NCBI GenBank assembly: GCA_029820875.1
Contig: JALGUK010000160.1
Location: 498-6,915 of the forward strand
DNA: 6,418 nucleotides
Direction: 5' to 3'
Source of the DNA: Candidatus Zipacnadia bacterium
GTDB taxonomy: Bacteria > Armatimonadota > UBA5377 > JALGUK01
This document shows, piece after piece, positions 1 to 6,418 of this stretch (positions are counted from its first letter, which is position 1; every line of letters begins with the position of its first letter). The position numbers were made by a program, and so were the translations under genes. The notes under the pieces are model-generated. The model searched no databases. It was given only the letters and a program-made list of their open reading frames with translations, and had not been told where the DNA came from.

Positions 1-545
1 ATGATGGCCATACCCCCTTGTGCCATAACCGAAAGCGCCCAGGCCGCGATGTCAATCGGCCACGGCCCGTCGTTGCGCAGCCGGTGAGTGACGCGGACAT
101 GTGCGGCGTTTGCGGACAGCTCGATGTCCATCTCCTTGGTGATTCCCGTTGTAGGCTCGGTGGGCTGGCGTGTGCACAGGCCGGTCGGCGTCTCCTGTAC
201 GGTGACAGAGGTGTTGTCCGGCCAGTAGGTGCGCGGCATGGCCTCGGGTGAGTGCCACAGGCGATGTCCGCCGTATAGCTTCCACTCGTCCCCTCCCACC
301 GTACCCACCTGGTCCGCATATTCCTTGAATTCATTTTGCTCTCCGACGAAGCCTATGCGGATGATACGCGGACCCACGTCGGATGTGACAATCAGGTCTA
401 TTGTCCCGTTTGCGGCTCGATAACAGTTTGGCCAGCCGGCGTACTCCACTTTTTCCACGGTTAGTCCCTCCGCGAACAAACATTGCATTGCTGCAAGTGT
501 CAGAACAGCGACGGCAATTGCTCCGCCCAGCACTTGACGCTTCAT
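1..545 (-). CDS. Exported DUF4380-like protein, N-terminal part (runs off left edge)
   Basis: The frame is open from an ATG at 545 to the window edge, giving 181 residues with no stop, so the C-terminus is missing. A strong ribosome binding site (AAGGGGG, 552-558) lies 6 nt upstream of the ATG. The N-terminus is a Sec signal peptide: KR at 2-3, a hydrophobic core at about 5-24, and a likely signal peptidase I site after LFA (23-25). The mature part resembles secreted planctomycete-type proteins of the DUF4380 family. Recognisable stretches are VTSDVGPRI (53-61), RIGFVGEQNEF (63-73), a GGDEWKLYGGHRLWHSPE block (84-101) and YWPDN (107-111). These proteins have a beta-sandwich-like look similar to carbohydrate-binding or aldose-epimerase-like folds, and no activity is established. 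The gene lies 61 bp downstream of the zinc-ribbon gene on the same strand, so co-transcription is possible. The family call comes from memory of the motif pattern; the exported nature is seen directly. Confidence 0.8.
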   Translation of the reverse strand, partial: MKRQVLGGAIAVAVLTLAAMQCLFAEGLTVEKVEYAGWPNCYRAANGTIDLIVTSDVGPRIIRIGFVGEQNEFKEYADQVGTVGGDEWKLYGGHRLWHSPEAMPRTYWPDNTSVTVQETPTGLCTRQPTEPTTGITKEMDIELSANAAHVRVTHRLRNDGPWPIDIAAWALSVMAQGGMAI

Positions 546-606
546 CGTATTCCCCCTTGGGCACCGCGAGCTGTCTGCATGGCGGCTCCACCGGGCATTT
601 TGCATG

Positions 607-1407
607 TTATCCGCTTGGCTTTATGGCCTCGGGCTTGACGTTCTGCAGCGCACTGCCGGCCATGTCCCACAGGAAGCTGACACCGACGGCTGCGAGCGAG
701 ATGAAGCTTACCAGTATCACGGTCCCGCCGATGGCCCGCGTGTCATCGTCACTTGACAACTTCATCAGGATGCCGATAATCAGCCCCAGCACGGGAACCA
801 GAAAAGCAAGAAGAATCAGGCCAAGCTGAGTTGCGGGGTGGATGCCGACCGGCAGCGGTTTCTGCCCCATGGCGACGGCGGCGATGGACTGGTGGGTTAT
901 GATTGTGCGCATGGTCTGGCCTATCAGGAACAGTGCGGCGGCCAGCGCCAGGACGACAAGCCACAGGGACATGAGGCTTTGTCCCGTGAACGCGGAGTAG
1001 GCCAGTCGTAGAATCTCCGCCGGAGTTGACTGCTTGAGGGCTGCCAGGCCTCCGCTTTGCTTCATGTGCTCAAGAGCGTAATAGGCGATTCCGACCGTGG
1101 CCGCCAGGGCGATTACGGACGTTACCGCAGCGGTAATCCGCTCGGAGCGGAGCTGGTCGGCATAATGGTGGTCATAGACGCGGATTCGCGTCTTTTCGGA
1201 CTTTTCGTCCGGGGCGGCCACACCATGTGCTGCACTGACAGGCGTGACGTCTTTATCCGCCTCACGAGTGCCGCTCGGGGCCTCGATTTTGAACTTCGGT
1301 TCGCTCGATTCGTTCTTGAGGGCGATAAGATCCGCACCGCACTCCAGGCATACGAGGTCGCTCGGCTGGACCTTCGCCCCGCACTTCGGACACGTTTTCT
1401 CTCCCAT
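607..1407 (-). CDS. Zinc-ribbon membrane protein of unknown function
   Basis: A 266-aa protein. The N-terminus is a compact zinc ribbon with two CxxC knuckles, CPKC at 6-9 and CLEC at 20-23, each followed by Gly. A polar, probably disordered linker follows (about 30-88). Four hydrophobic segments then read as membrane helices at about 92-112, 145-163, 195-215 and 226-247. With a cytoplasmic zinc ribbon, four helices would also place the C-terminus inside. A charged SSDDDTR turn (218-224) separates helices 3 and 4. The only nearby ribosome binding site is a GGAG about 12 nt upstream of the ATG, so initiation may be weak. It lies between the UVR-motif and DUF4380-like genes on the same strand, with gaps of 140 and 61 bp. 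Many bacteria encode small zinc-ribbon membrane proteins of this layout, and most have no known role. I do not recognise a specific family, and the zinc binding is inferred from the cysteine pattern. Confidence 0.85.
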   Translation of the reverse strand: MGEKTCPKCGAKVQPSDLVCLECGADLIALKNESSEPKFKIEAPSGTREADKDVTPVSAAHGVAAPDEKSEKTRIRVYDHHYADQLRSERITAAVTSVIALAATVGIAYYALEHMKQSGGLAALKQSTPAEILRLAYSAFTGQSLMSLWLVVLALAAALFLIGQTMRTIITHQSIAAVAMGQKPLPVGIHPATQLGLILLAFLVPVLGLIIGILMKLSSDDDTRAIGGTVILVSFISLAAVGVSFLWDMAGSALQNVKPEAIKPSG

Positions 1408-1547
1408 AGTCAGTCTGTTCTCCGGTGAATTGCTCTCAAGAGTTGACGGACCGCTTGTGTTCCGGGCGGAAGAGCATTCCTTCAGCGCTGCGAGACTCCC
1501 ACGCCAAGAGAATCAACATACGTGCCTGAGGGACAACTCGCCGCCCG

Positions 1548-2300
1548 TCACAACTCCTTCAAACGATCCCGCAGCTTTGCTGCCCGTTCATAGTCTTCCA
1601 GGCGGATGGCTTCCTCGAGTTCCTTGCGAAGGCGTTCCCTTTCCGACGGAGGATGCCGCTTGGCCAATTCATCCTTAAGCTCATAGAGCAGTTCGAGCGA
1701 GCGCTGCTTCTCATACACGAATGTCGGCGTATCTACTGGAGCAAGCTCCTCGATAAGCTCAATCGCCTCGCGCACCAGCTCCGCTGCCTTGTCGTGCCGC
1801 TCCTCGTTGAGCGCGTCCATGATTAGAGCCATTCGGTTCATGCGTATCAGGTACGGCCAGTATTGTGTGAGGGAGGTGATGTCCTCCTCCTCCGTCCCAT
1901 ATTGCTGCACGAACCCGAACAGCCTGATGTTGTGTTCCGTATCCCTGGCGGTGCGTTTGTAGTCGCCCATCTGAAAGAGCACGACGTACCGCTGATAATA
2001 TGACACGCTCTCGGCCGCGAGCGCTGCGCAGTCCTCGCTGCTGAGGCTGAATTCTTCCCCGGCTTGTTCCGATGCCGCGGCCCGGTCCATGTAAACGTCC
2101 AGAAGGGACTCCTTGCCCTCCGGGCGGGTGCCGTCGGGACGGCCGTCCAGTTCGAACTGCTGAATCCCCAGTGGGAGCCGGATCTGGAGCTTCTCCTGAC
2201 CGTCAATCCCCACGATTTTGCGCACGTTGCTGCCCGGCTCGTAAGGCCAGGCATCAAGGATGGGGCGAATATCGTCCATAATGTGTTCGTGGTTCGCCAT
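1548..2300 (-). CDS. UVR-motif (UvrB/UvrC motif) protein with TPR-like helices
   Basis: A 250-aa protein. The last 33 residues (about 218-250) form a UVR motif: a charged helix with the ELEEAIRLEDYERAAKLRD pattern. This is the segment by which UvrB and UvrC bind each other and which recurs in ClpC and McsA-type proteins. The N-terminal 60 residues carry a signature I associate with a planctomycete/armatimonadete family: DDIRPILDAWPYEP, a KLQIRLPLGIQQFELDGRPDG block (part of about 37-57) and then a PEGKESLLDVY stretch. The middle (about 95-200) is helical and TPR-like, with a YYQRYVVLFQMGDYKRTARD-type helix pair. There is no helicase, nuclease or kinase domain, so this is not UvrA, UvrB or UvrC. 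A protein-interaction role is the most that can be said. The start is the ATG at 2300; an AAGGAAA at 2312-2319 is rather far (about 11-13 nt) but the only candidate, and the internal Met8 has none. It is transcribed divergently from the dehydrogenase gene. Confidence 0.88.
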   Translation of the reverse strand: MANHEHIMDDIRPILDAWPYEPGSNVRKIVGIDGQEKLQIRLPLGIQQFELDGRPDGTRPEGKESLLDVYMDRAAASEQAGEEFSLSSEDCAALAAESVSYYQRYVVLFQMGDYKRTARDTEHNIRLFGFVQQYGTEEEDITSLTQYWPYLIRMNRMALIMDALNEERHDKAAELVREAIELIEELAPVDTPTFVYEKQRSLELLYELKDELAKRHPPSERERLRKELEEAIRLEDYERAAKLRDRLKEL

Positions 2301-2432
2301 TTTATGCTCGATTTCCTTTATATGCGGGAACGGGCGTCATCCGGTGTAGCTGGCGGCGGAGGAGTCTCCCTGCGGGAAGAGAAACAGGCACGAGAATGTG
2401 ATTGCGTGATAGACGTGTCCTCAGCAAATCAC

Positions 2433-2438
2433 AGGGGG
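2433..2438 (+). promoter_or_regulatory. Ribosome binding site that sets the Ldh2-family start
   Basis: AGGGGG lies 8 nt before the ATG at 2447. The frame is open further upstream to a TTG at 2402, but that codon has no Shine-Dalgarno match. Its extra residues (RDRRVLSKSQGANS) do not resemble the start of Ldh2 proteins, which normally begin a few residues before the first helix, as happens from 2447. Confidence 0.75.
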
Positions 2439-2446
2439 CTAACTCC

Positions 2447-3514
2447 ATGCTCATAATTGACGCCCAAGCTCTCCACGAATTCGGCAGCCGGCTTTTCCAG
2501 GCGCACGGGGTACCGCAGGATGAGGCGGAGACCATCATGCGGCACCTTGTCGCGTCCAACCTTGCCGGCGCGGACTCCCACGGTGTCCTGCAAGTGCCCC
2601 GGTACCTGAATTATGTTGACGAGGGCAAAGCGATTCCAGGCGCTCCGCTGGACATCCTGAATGAGACCCCCTCGACGGCGGCTCTGGACGGCAACTGGGG
2701 GTTTGGGCAGGTTGTCGGAACCAAGGCGATGCAGATTGCCATCGAAAAGGCGCGCTCTTCGGGAGCGGGCGTGGTGACCTGCCGCAGAAGCAATCACCTG
2801 GGCCGGCTCGCCGATTATGTGGAGATGGCTGCTCAGGCGGGAATGATTGGGATGGCGACGGTCAACAACCACGGGGGTGGGGTGCTGATGGCCGTCTTCG
2901 GCGGGATTGGGCCAAGACTGGGGCCGAATCCCGTCGCGTTTGGCGTACCCGCCGGGAGCCATCCGCCGCTGATACTGGACATTTCGACCGCCGTGGTCGC
3001 CGCCGGGCAGGTGTCCGTCCGCCTCCTGCGCGGCGAGCAGACGCCCGAGGGCTGGCTCATGGATGCAGAGGGGAACCCGACCACCGACCCTCATGTCCTC
3101 GGCGCCGACCCGCCGGGGGCGCTTCTTCCACTCGGCGGCCCGCAGGGGCACAAGGGGTACGGTCTGTGCTTGGTAACCGATATCCTCGCCGGCGCCCTCA
3201 CAGGAGCAGGTTGCACCAGGGACCCTTCGATACATCCCGGCAACGGAGCATTCCTCGCGGCATTCGACGTCGCCCACTTCCGGCCGCTCGAGGAGTTCCT
3301 GGCCGAGGTTGACCGGTTCATAGACTATGTTAAGGCTTCTCCCAGGGCGCAGGGAGTGGATGAGATTCTTGTTCCGGGCGAGCTGGAGCGACGCACCGCC
3401 GAGAAGCGGCGCAGGGAGGGCATCCCGATACCGCGGACGCTCTGGGAGCAACTTGAGCAACTGGCGGAAGCTGCAGGAGTCGAGCCGCCACCGGCGCGTT
3501 CGTTGGAGAGATGA
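2447..3514 (+). CDS. Ldh2-family (malate/L-lactate dehydrogenase-like) oxidoreductase
   Basis: A 355-aa cytosolic NAD(P)H-dependent oxidoreductase of the Ldh2/YlbC-type family (Pfam PF02615), the usual full length. The family interconverts 2-hydroxyacids and 2-ketoacids, or reduces cyclic imines (malate, lactate, ureidoglycolate, 2,3-diketogulonate, piperideine-2-carboxylate). It is unrelated to the Rossmann-fold lactate dehydrogenases. Visible landmarks in order are GADSHGV (41-47, with the likely catalytic His45), [10 protein letters not shown] (82-91), [10 protein letters not shown] (115-124), the NPVAFGVP segment (161-168), LDIST (177-181, Asp178 matching the family's catalytic Asp), [16 protein letters not shown] (200-215), HKGYGL (235-240) and a C-terminal GIPIP-xx-W motif. 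Some normally conserved positions differ: GPNP where GTNP is usual, and AAGQ where AEGK is usual. Substrate cannot be assigned. It overlaps or abuts the URO-D-family gene, so the two are surely one transcription unit. Family assignment is firm; the reaction is inference. Confidence 0.95.
   Translation: MLIIDAQALHEFGSRLFQAHGVPQDEAETIMRHLVASNLAGADSHGVLQVPRYLNYVDEGKAIPGAPLDILNETPSTAALDGNWGFGQVVGTKAMQIAIEKARSSGAGVVTCRRSNHLGRLADYVEMAAQAGMIGMATVNNHGGGVLMAVFGGIGPRLGPNPVAFGVPAGSHPPLILDISTAVVAAGQVSVRLLRGEQTPEGWLMDAEGNPTTDPHVLGADPPGALLPLGGPQGHKGYGLCLVTDILAGALTGAGCTRDPSIHPGNGAFLAAFDVAHFRPLEEFLAEVDRFIDYVKASPRAQGVDEILVPGELERRTAEKRRREGIPIPRTLWEQLEQLAEAAGVEPPPARSLER
3505..3510 (+). promoter_or_regulatory. 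Ribosome binding site of the URO-D-family gene, inside the upstream gene
   Basis: GGAGAG ends directly against the ATG at 3511, too close for that codon, but its GGAG core is 8 nt before the second ATG at 3517. This favours 3517 as the real start. The site lies within the last codons of the dehydrogenase, whose TGA is at 3512-3514, so ribosomes finishing that gene would re-initiate here. Confidence 0.6.
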
Positions 3515-3516
3515 AG

Positions 3517-4746
3517 ATGACGCCTCGCGAGCGATTCCGGGCCGTTGTGCGCCGCCAGCCCGTGGACCGCATGCCCTATGTTTTCGGCGGCCCGCGCGCC
3601 TCGACTTTCGCCGCGTGGCGCAAGCAGGGGCTTTCCGAGGAGCAAGTGCGGCATTGGGGCGAATTCGTCGGTGCGGACCCCTGGGCCGGCATCGGGCGCG
3701 TCTATACCGGGCCGCTGCCGCCGTTTGAGGAACGCGTGCTCGAGGAGCGCGGCAATATCCGCATCTGGATAGACCACTGGGGCGTTAAGCGGATGGACGC
3801 AATCCACCAGCCGACCGAAGGATTCGCCACGCGAAGGTACCTGGAGTTCCCCGTCAAGACGCCCGCCGATTTCGAGGAGATGAAGAAACACTTCGACCCT
3901 CATACTCCCGAACGCCTTAGGCCCTCCGAGAATGAGGTCGAGCAGCCCAGCCTCTGCCCCGACGGGTACCGCGTCGCCAAGAGCAACGTTTACTGGCGCG
4001 ATAGAGTTGAAATGCTCAACGAGGGCGACGTGCCGGTTGGTGTCGGGGTGCCCGGGTTGTACTGGACCTGTCGGGACTGGGCTGGTTTCGAGGGTCTCTC
4101 GCTGATGATACATGACCAGCCGGCCCTTGTGCACGAGATGATGGAGTACTGGACATGGTTCATAATGGAGCTGCTCAGAGAGCCGCTCGACCACATCAAG
4201 GTGGACCATCTTATCATCAGCGAGGACATGGCCTACAAGACCGCGGCAATGCTCTCACCGGCCTCGATGCGCGAGTTCATGCTGCCCCGGTATCAGCGTC
4301 TCTACCGGTTCTTCAAGGAGCGCGGCGTGGAGTGCGTTTCGATGGACTCGGACGGTTACAACGGCGAGATCCTCGACGTGTTCTTCCCAACCGGAATAGA
4401 TGGCGTCGTCCCGATGGAGATAGCGGCCAGCAACGACCCCGCGGTGTACCTGGCAAGGCATCCGGGTGTGTTCATCCAGGGAGGAATTGACAAGCGCGAG
4501 CTGCGCTTCTCGAAAGAGCAGGTACGCGCCGAGGTGGTCAGACGCTATCGCGCCGCGCGAGAATTCGGCGGCTACATCCCCGCCGTGGACCATGGTGTGC
4601 CGCCCGATATTCCTCTGCGGAACTTCCTGTACATGGTCGAGCTGCTCAAGGGGTTCGCCAACGGCGAGAAACAGCTCGGCCCCATCGAGGAGATGTTCGA
4701 CCCCAGGAGCGCCATCGCGGCGGCGTATGGGGAGGAGGGGTCGTGA
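3517..4746 (+). CDS. URO-D-family (uroporphyrinogen decarboxylase-like) protein
   Basis: A 409-aa protein (411 if the ATG at 3511 is used) of the uroporphyrinogen decarboxylase superfamily, a TIM-barrel fold. It opens with the MTPRERF...RQPVDRMP signature seen in the non-haem branch of the family. It continues through a [14 protein letters not shown] block, a [15 protein letters not shown] segment, EDMAYK (236-241), DSDG (277-280), GGIDKREL (322-329) and VDHGVPPD (357-364). This pattern belongs to the large paralogous group common in Planctomycetota, Lentisphaerota and Armatimonadota rather than to HemE, whose N-terminal RQAGR motif is absent. The HxC zinc site of corrinoid methyltransferases such as MtaA is also not seen; the equivalent strand appears to read MDSDG. 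A decarboxylase or methyltransferase role acting on a small compound is possible but unproven. It directly follows the Ldh2-family gene (stop 3514, start 3517), which suggests a shared pathway. It ends 40 bp before the convergent DUF4838 gene. Confidence 0.92.
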   Translation: MTPRERFRAVVRRQPVDRMPYVFGGPRASTFAAWRKQGLSEEQVRHWGEFVGADPWAGIGRVYTGPLPPFEERVLEERGNIRIWIDHWGVKRMDAIHQPTEGFATRRYLEFPVKTPADFEEMKKHFDPHTPERLRPSENEVEQPSLCPDGYRVAKSNVYWRDRVEMLNEGDVPVGVGVPGLYWTCRDWAGFEGLSLMIHDQPALVHEMMEYWTWFIMELLREPLDHIKVDHLIISEDMAYKTAAMLSPASMREFMLPRYQRLYRFFKERGVECVSMDSDGYNGEILDVFFPTGIDGVVPMEIAASNDPAVYLARHPGVFIQGGIDKRELRFSKEQVRAEVVRRYRAAREFGGYIPAVDHGVPPDIPLRNFLYMVELLKGFANGEKQLGPIEEMFDPRSAIAAAYGEEGS

Positions 4747-4748
4747 AG

Positions 4749-4780
4749 GGGCCGGTGAGGGCGGGAACTCCATCCGGCCC
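4749..4780. terminator. Possible hairpin between convergent genes
   Basis: A 7-bp perfect inverted repeat, GGGCCGG at 4749-4755 and CCGGCCC at 4774-4780, with an 18-nt loop, fills most of the 40 bp between two convergent stop codons (4746 and 4787). Its position would suit a two-way terminator. No T-run follows on either strand and the loop is long, so it is not a canonical intrinsic terminator and could be chance in GC-rich DNA. Confidence 0.25.
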
Positions 4781-4786
4781 GTCCGC

Positions 4787-6109
4787 TCACAACGCCCTAA
4801 TCTCCACGCTGTCCACCCCGAACCACGGCCTGTTGCCTGTCGGCCCCTCCGGGACCGTGCAGCGGATTGTCAGCCTGTTTTCCCCTTCCTTGAGGGCCTC
4901 CTGCGGGACCGTGAACTCGTGCGCGCCCAGCTTGACCGCCGGAAACGGCGCCGGACCGGCGAAAATCCGGGTCTCGTTCCACAGAATCTCAATCGGCACC
5001 GGTTCCTGGCCGCGAGGGGCGATTGTGCCGGTGATGGTCAGCCGGAGGCCTTTCGGCGGGTGGGGGATTTTCACGCGGAGGGTCATCACATCATACGGGT
5101 GGTTGCTGGCTGCGTAGACGTAGTTGGCATGTTCGGAGAGAATCTCACCGATATTGAGCCTGTGCCCGTACAGCAGCGCCCCGCCGCCACCGAACTTGGA
5201 ACCGTCAACTCTCAGCAGACCTGTTTGACCGAGGAGCACCACCTCACCGCCGAGACCCTCGCCGAATTCCGCCAGCAGCCGGTGCCAGGCGCCGCTGATG
5301 TAGCTGGCAACGAAGGCGTTGCGCGCGCTGCCGTGTGAGGATGAGTACGACACCGGCTCGATCATCGCCTCCAGGGCCTTCTGCCAGACGGCGGCCTGCT
5401 GGAAGCGCCTCCTGGCGATCTTCTCGTCGCCCTTGCGCTGCGCCCACATGCAGTTGATGACCTCGTCGTAGAAGTGCAGCGTGGCGCGGGCGTACTCAAT
5501 CGGGTAGAGGTCCTCCGCCAGCCGCCTGGAGAGCCGGTCCGGCATCTCGCGGGTGAGTGCGGCCCGAAGCCTTGCGCTTGCGTCCTCGACGGCGGCGAGC
5601 ATCTGCAGGAAGTCGGGGCCGTCGTCGGTTTGCGGGTGTGTTTCCTTGTACTTCATGTGCTTTCTGGGGAAGAGGTCCTCTTCATTCCGCGAAATGCGCC
5701 GCGCAAGGTCGTACTTTAGCATCCTTACATTGGACAGCGCATCGTCAAGCAGCGCCTGCTCGTCCCGGTGCGGGTTCCACAGGAGCTTGGCAAGCTCCCA
5801 GTTGGTCAGCGCCTTGGTCCCCCACTTGCGGGTGGTGCAGTGCATGTAGTCAAGATGCCTTGCGCCGTGGTCGTAGTAGTAGCGGATGTCGTGGGCCATC
5901 GTCCGCGAGAAGTTAATCGGCAGGCACTTGAACCCCGACACGTTGTAGTACTCGCCGATGAACATCTGCCCCTTGTAGAGGCGGTCCGGGTCGGTGGTCC
6001 AGCCGGCCAGCCGCCTATCGTACCCCCTGTTGAACTCGGTGCAGGTCGGGTCGTCAAGCGTGTGCACGTAGCAGCGGCCTATCGGGTAATACGTGGCGAT
6101 GCAGTTTTC
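4787..6109 (-). pseudogene. DUF4838-type glycosidase-like protein, 3' (C-terminal) fragment
   Basis: This is the downstream part of a broken gene whose upstream part is at 6079-6418. The family frame reads from copy 1 of the 26-bp repeat (ENCIATYYP) through GRCYVHTLDDP to a TGA at 4787-4789. The GTG at 6067 is an internal Val codon, not a start, and no ribosome binding site precedes it. The rest of a DUF4838-type domain follows: FIGEYYNVSGFKCLPI, then YYYDHGARHLDYMH, then TKALTNWELAKLLWNP. A helical region comes next, then a C-terminal beta-rich module ending in TGNRPWFGVDSVEIRAL. DUF4838 proteins are TIM-barrel, glycosidase-like enzymes often found with polysaccharide-degradation genes; no substrate is known. 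Between LLDD and ALSNVRMLKY (about 5738-5750) the usual segment with a YYGPAA-like motif seems missing, a possible second lesion. The gene is convergent with the URO-D-family gene. The fragment is seen directly; the family name is from recollected similarity. Confidence 0.75.
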
Positions 6110-6418
6110 GGGTAATACGTGGCGATGCAGTTTTCGTAGTCGAAGTCGTCGGGCAGGGGTCTGGTCGGCGGATTGATGGTCTCAGCGTAAACACAGAAGT
6201 AAATCTTAATATCGCGGTGCAGGCGGCCCTCCTTCTGCGCCTTGAGAATCTCCTGGCGCAGGGCATGGACCAGCAGAAGCAGCCGGTCGGTCGGAGTCCC
6301 GAGCGCCTTGCACTTGTCGCACTCGCACCATCTGCCTCCGTCGAGCATCCAGAAGTTTATGCTGTCCGCATCGCGCCAGGTCCCGTCAATCAGGTCCTGG
6401 ACGATATTCCGAAGGAAT
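6079..6418 (-). pseudogene. DUF4838-type glycosidase-like protein, 5' fragment (enters from right edge)
   Basis: The upstream part of the same broken gene. The frame is open at the right edge (first full codon at 6417), so the real start and N-terminal domain lie outside the window. An ATG at 6348 is internal, because readable family sequence precedes it (a WRDADSINFW stretch). Next comes the family's WCECDKC motif, with three cysteines at codons between 6310 and 6327 that may bind metal, then TPTDRLLLLVHALRQEI, IKIYFCVYAET and PLPDDFDYENCIATYYP. At this point copy 2 of the 26-bp duplication hands over to copy 1 in the wrong frame, giving KTASPRITR and a TAG at 6079-6081. Deleting 26 bp joins it in frame to the 3' fragment, with 534 codons then open from 6417 to the stop. 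Either a real frameshift mutation or an assembly error explains this. Confidence 0.75.
6082..6136. repeat. 26-bp perfect tandem duplication causing a frameshift
   Basis: Two identical 26-bp units abut at 6084-6109 and 6110-6135. The identity at period 26 extends two bases further left and one further right, for 55 bases in all. Each unit starts GGGTAATACG and ends GCAGTTTTC on the plus strand. Because 26 is not a multiple of 3, the second copy shifts the frame of the minus-strand DUF4838-type gene. Both copies encode the same ENCIATYYP peptide, each in the frame of its own fragment, which shows that the duplication came after the gene was intact. Confidence 0.97.

Noticed and set aside
478..545. 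Lipoprotein signal (lipobox) at Cys22 of the DUF4380-like protein
   Set aside because: The residues before the cysteine are AMQ; Gln at -1 does not fit a lipobox, and a signal peptidase I site follows at LFA.
2317..2322. TATAAA on the minus strand as a -10 box for the UVR-motif gene
   Set aside because: Transcription would start only about 10 nt before the ATG, the box overlaps the likely ribosome binding site, and no -35 match lies 17 bp upstream.
2402..2446. Upstream TTG start for the Ldh2-family gene
   Set aside because: There is no ribosome binding site, and the 15 extra residues do not look like the family N-terminus; the ATG at 2447 has AGGGGG at the right distance.
2429..3460. Long minus-strand open frame (343 codons) opposite the Ldh2-family gene
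   Set aside because: It lies wholly antisense to a clear Ldh2-family gene, has no recognisable domain and a Pro/Arg/His/Gly-rich composition typical of a GC-rich shadow frame.
3325..4209. Minus-strand open frame (294 codons) opposite the dehydrogenase end and URO-D-family gene
   Set aside because: It is antisense to two well-supported genes across their junction, with no family motif; it is a shadow of codon bias.
4466..5338. Plus-strand open frame of 290 codons crossing the convergent junction
   Set aside because: It overlaps the URO-D-family gene in another frame and runs antisense to the DUF4838-type gene; its translation is Arg/Ser-rich with no domain.
4787..6067. Independent complete gene starting at the GTG at 6067
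   Set aside because: The GTG is an internal Val codon within a family motif that continues upstream, and no ribosome binding site precedes it; it is the 3' part of a frameshifted gene.
6082..6136. CRISPR-like repeat
   Set aside because: The two copies abut with no spacer and lie inside a coding frame; this is a simple tandem duplication.

Overview
The window is GC-rich bacterial DNA (roughly 60% G+C by eye) and reads as ordinary chromosome. I see no RNA gene, CRISPR array, insertion sequence, phage gene or plasmid gene. The gene families suggest an uncultured heterotroph from a group such as Planctomycetota, Armatimonadota, Hydrogenedentota or a relative. These families are a secreted DUF4380-like protein, an orphan UVR-motif protein, an Ldh2-family oxidoreductase, a URO-D-fold protein and a DUF4838 glycosidase-like protein. 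The phylum is inferred from family recollection and cannot be settled here.

Layout. The left block (1-2300) is all on the minus strand. In transcription order it holds a 250-aa UVR-motif protein (2300-1548), a 266-aa zinc-ribbon membrane protein (1407-607) and the N-terminal 181 residues of an exported DUF4380-like protein (545 to the left edge). A 146-bp divergent intergenic region (2301-2446) follows. The middle block (2447-4746) is a tight plus-strand pair: an Ldh2-family dehydrogenase and a URO-D-family protein whose start codons sit at the dehydrogenase stop. The right block (4787 to the right edge) is minus-strand and convergent with that pair. It is a single DUF4838-type gene that enters from the right edge and is split into two frames by a perfect 26-bp tandem duplication at 6082-6136.

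How the genes fit together. The Ldh2/URO-D pair is almost certainly co-transcribed and translationally coupled, and probably acts on a small hydroxyacid, sugar acid or methylated compound; the substrate is not readable. The DUF4838 and DUF4380 proteins fit a carbohydrate-degrading lifestyle, but no transporter, regulator or sugar kinase ties them to the pair. I found no convincing new multi-gene system. The clearest unusual signal is the 26-bp duplication: removing one copy restores a continuous 534-codon frame. A second possible lesion, an in-frame loss of about 20-25 residues, lies in the same gene.
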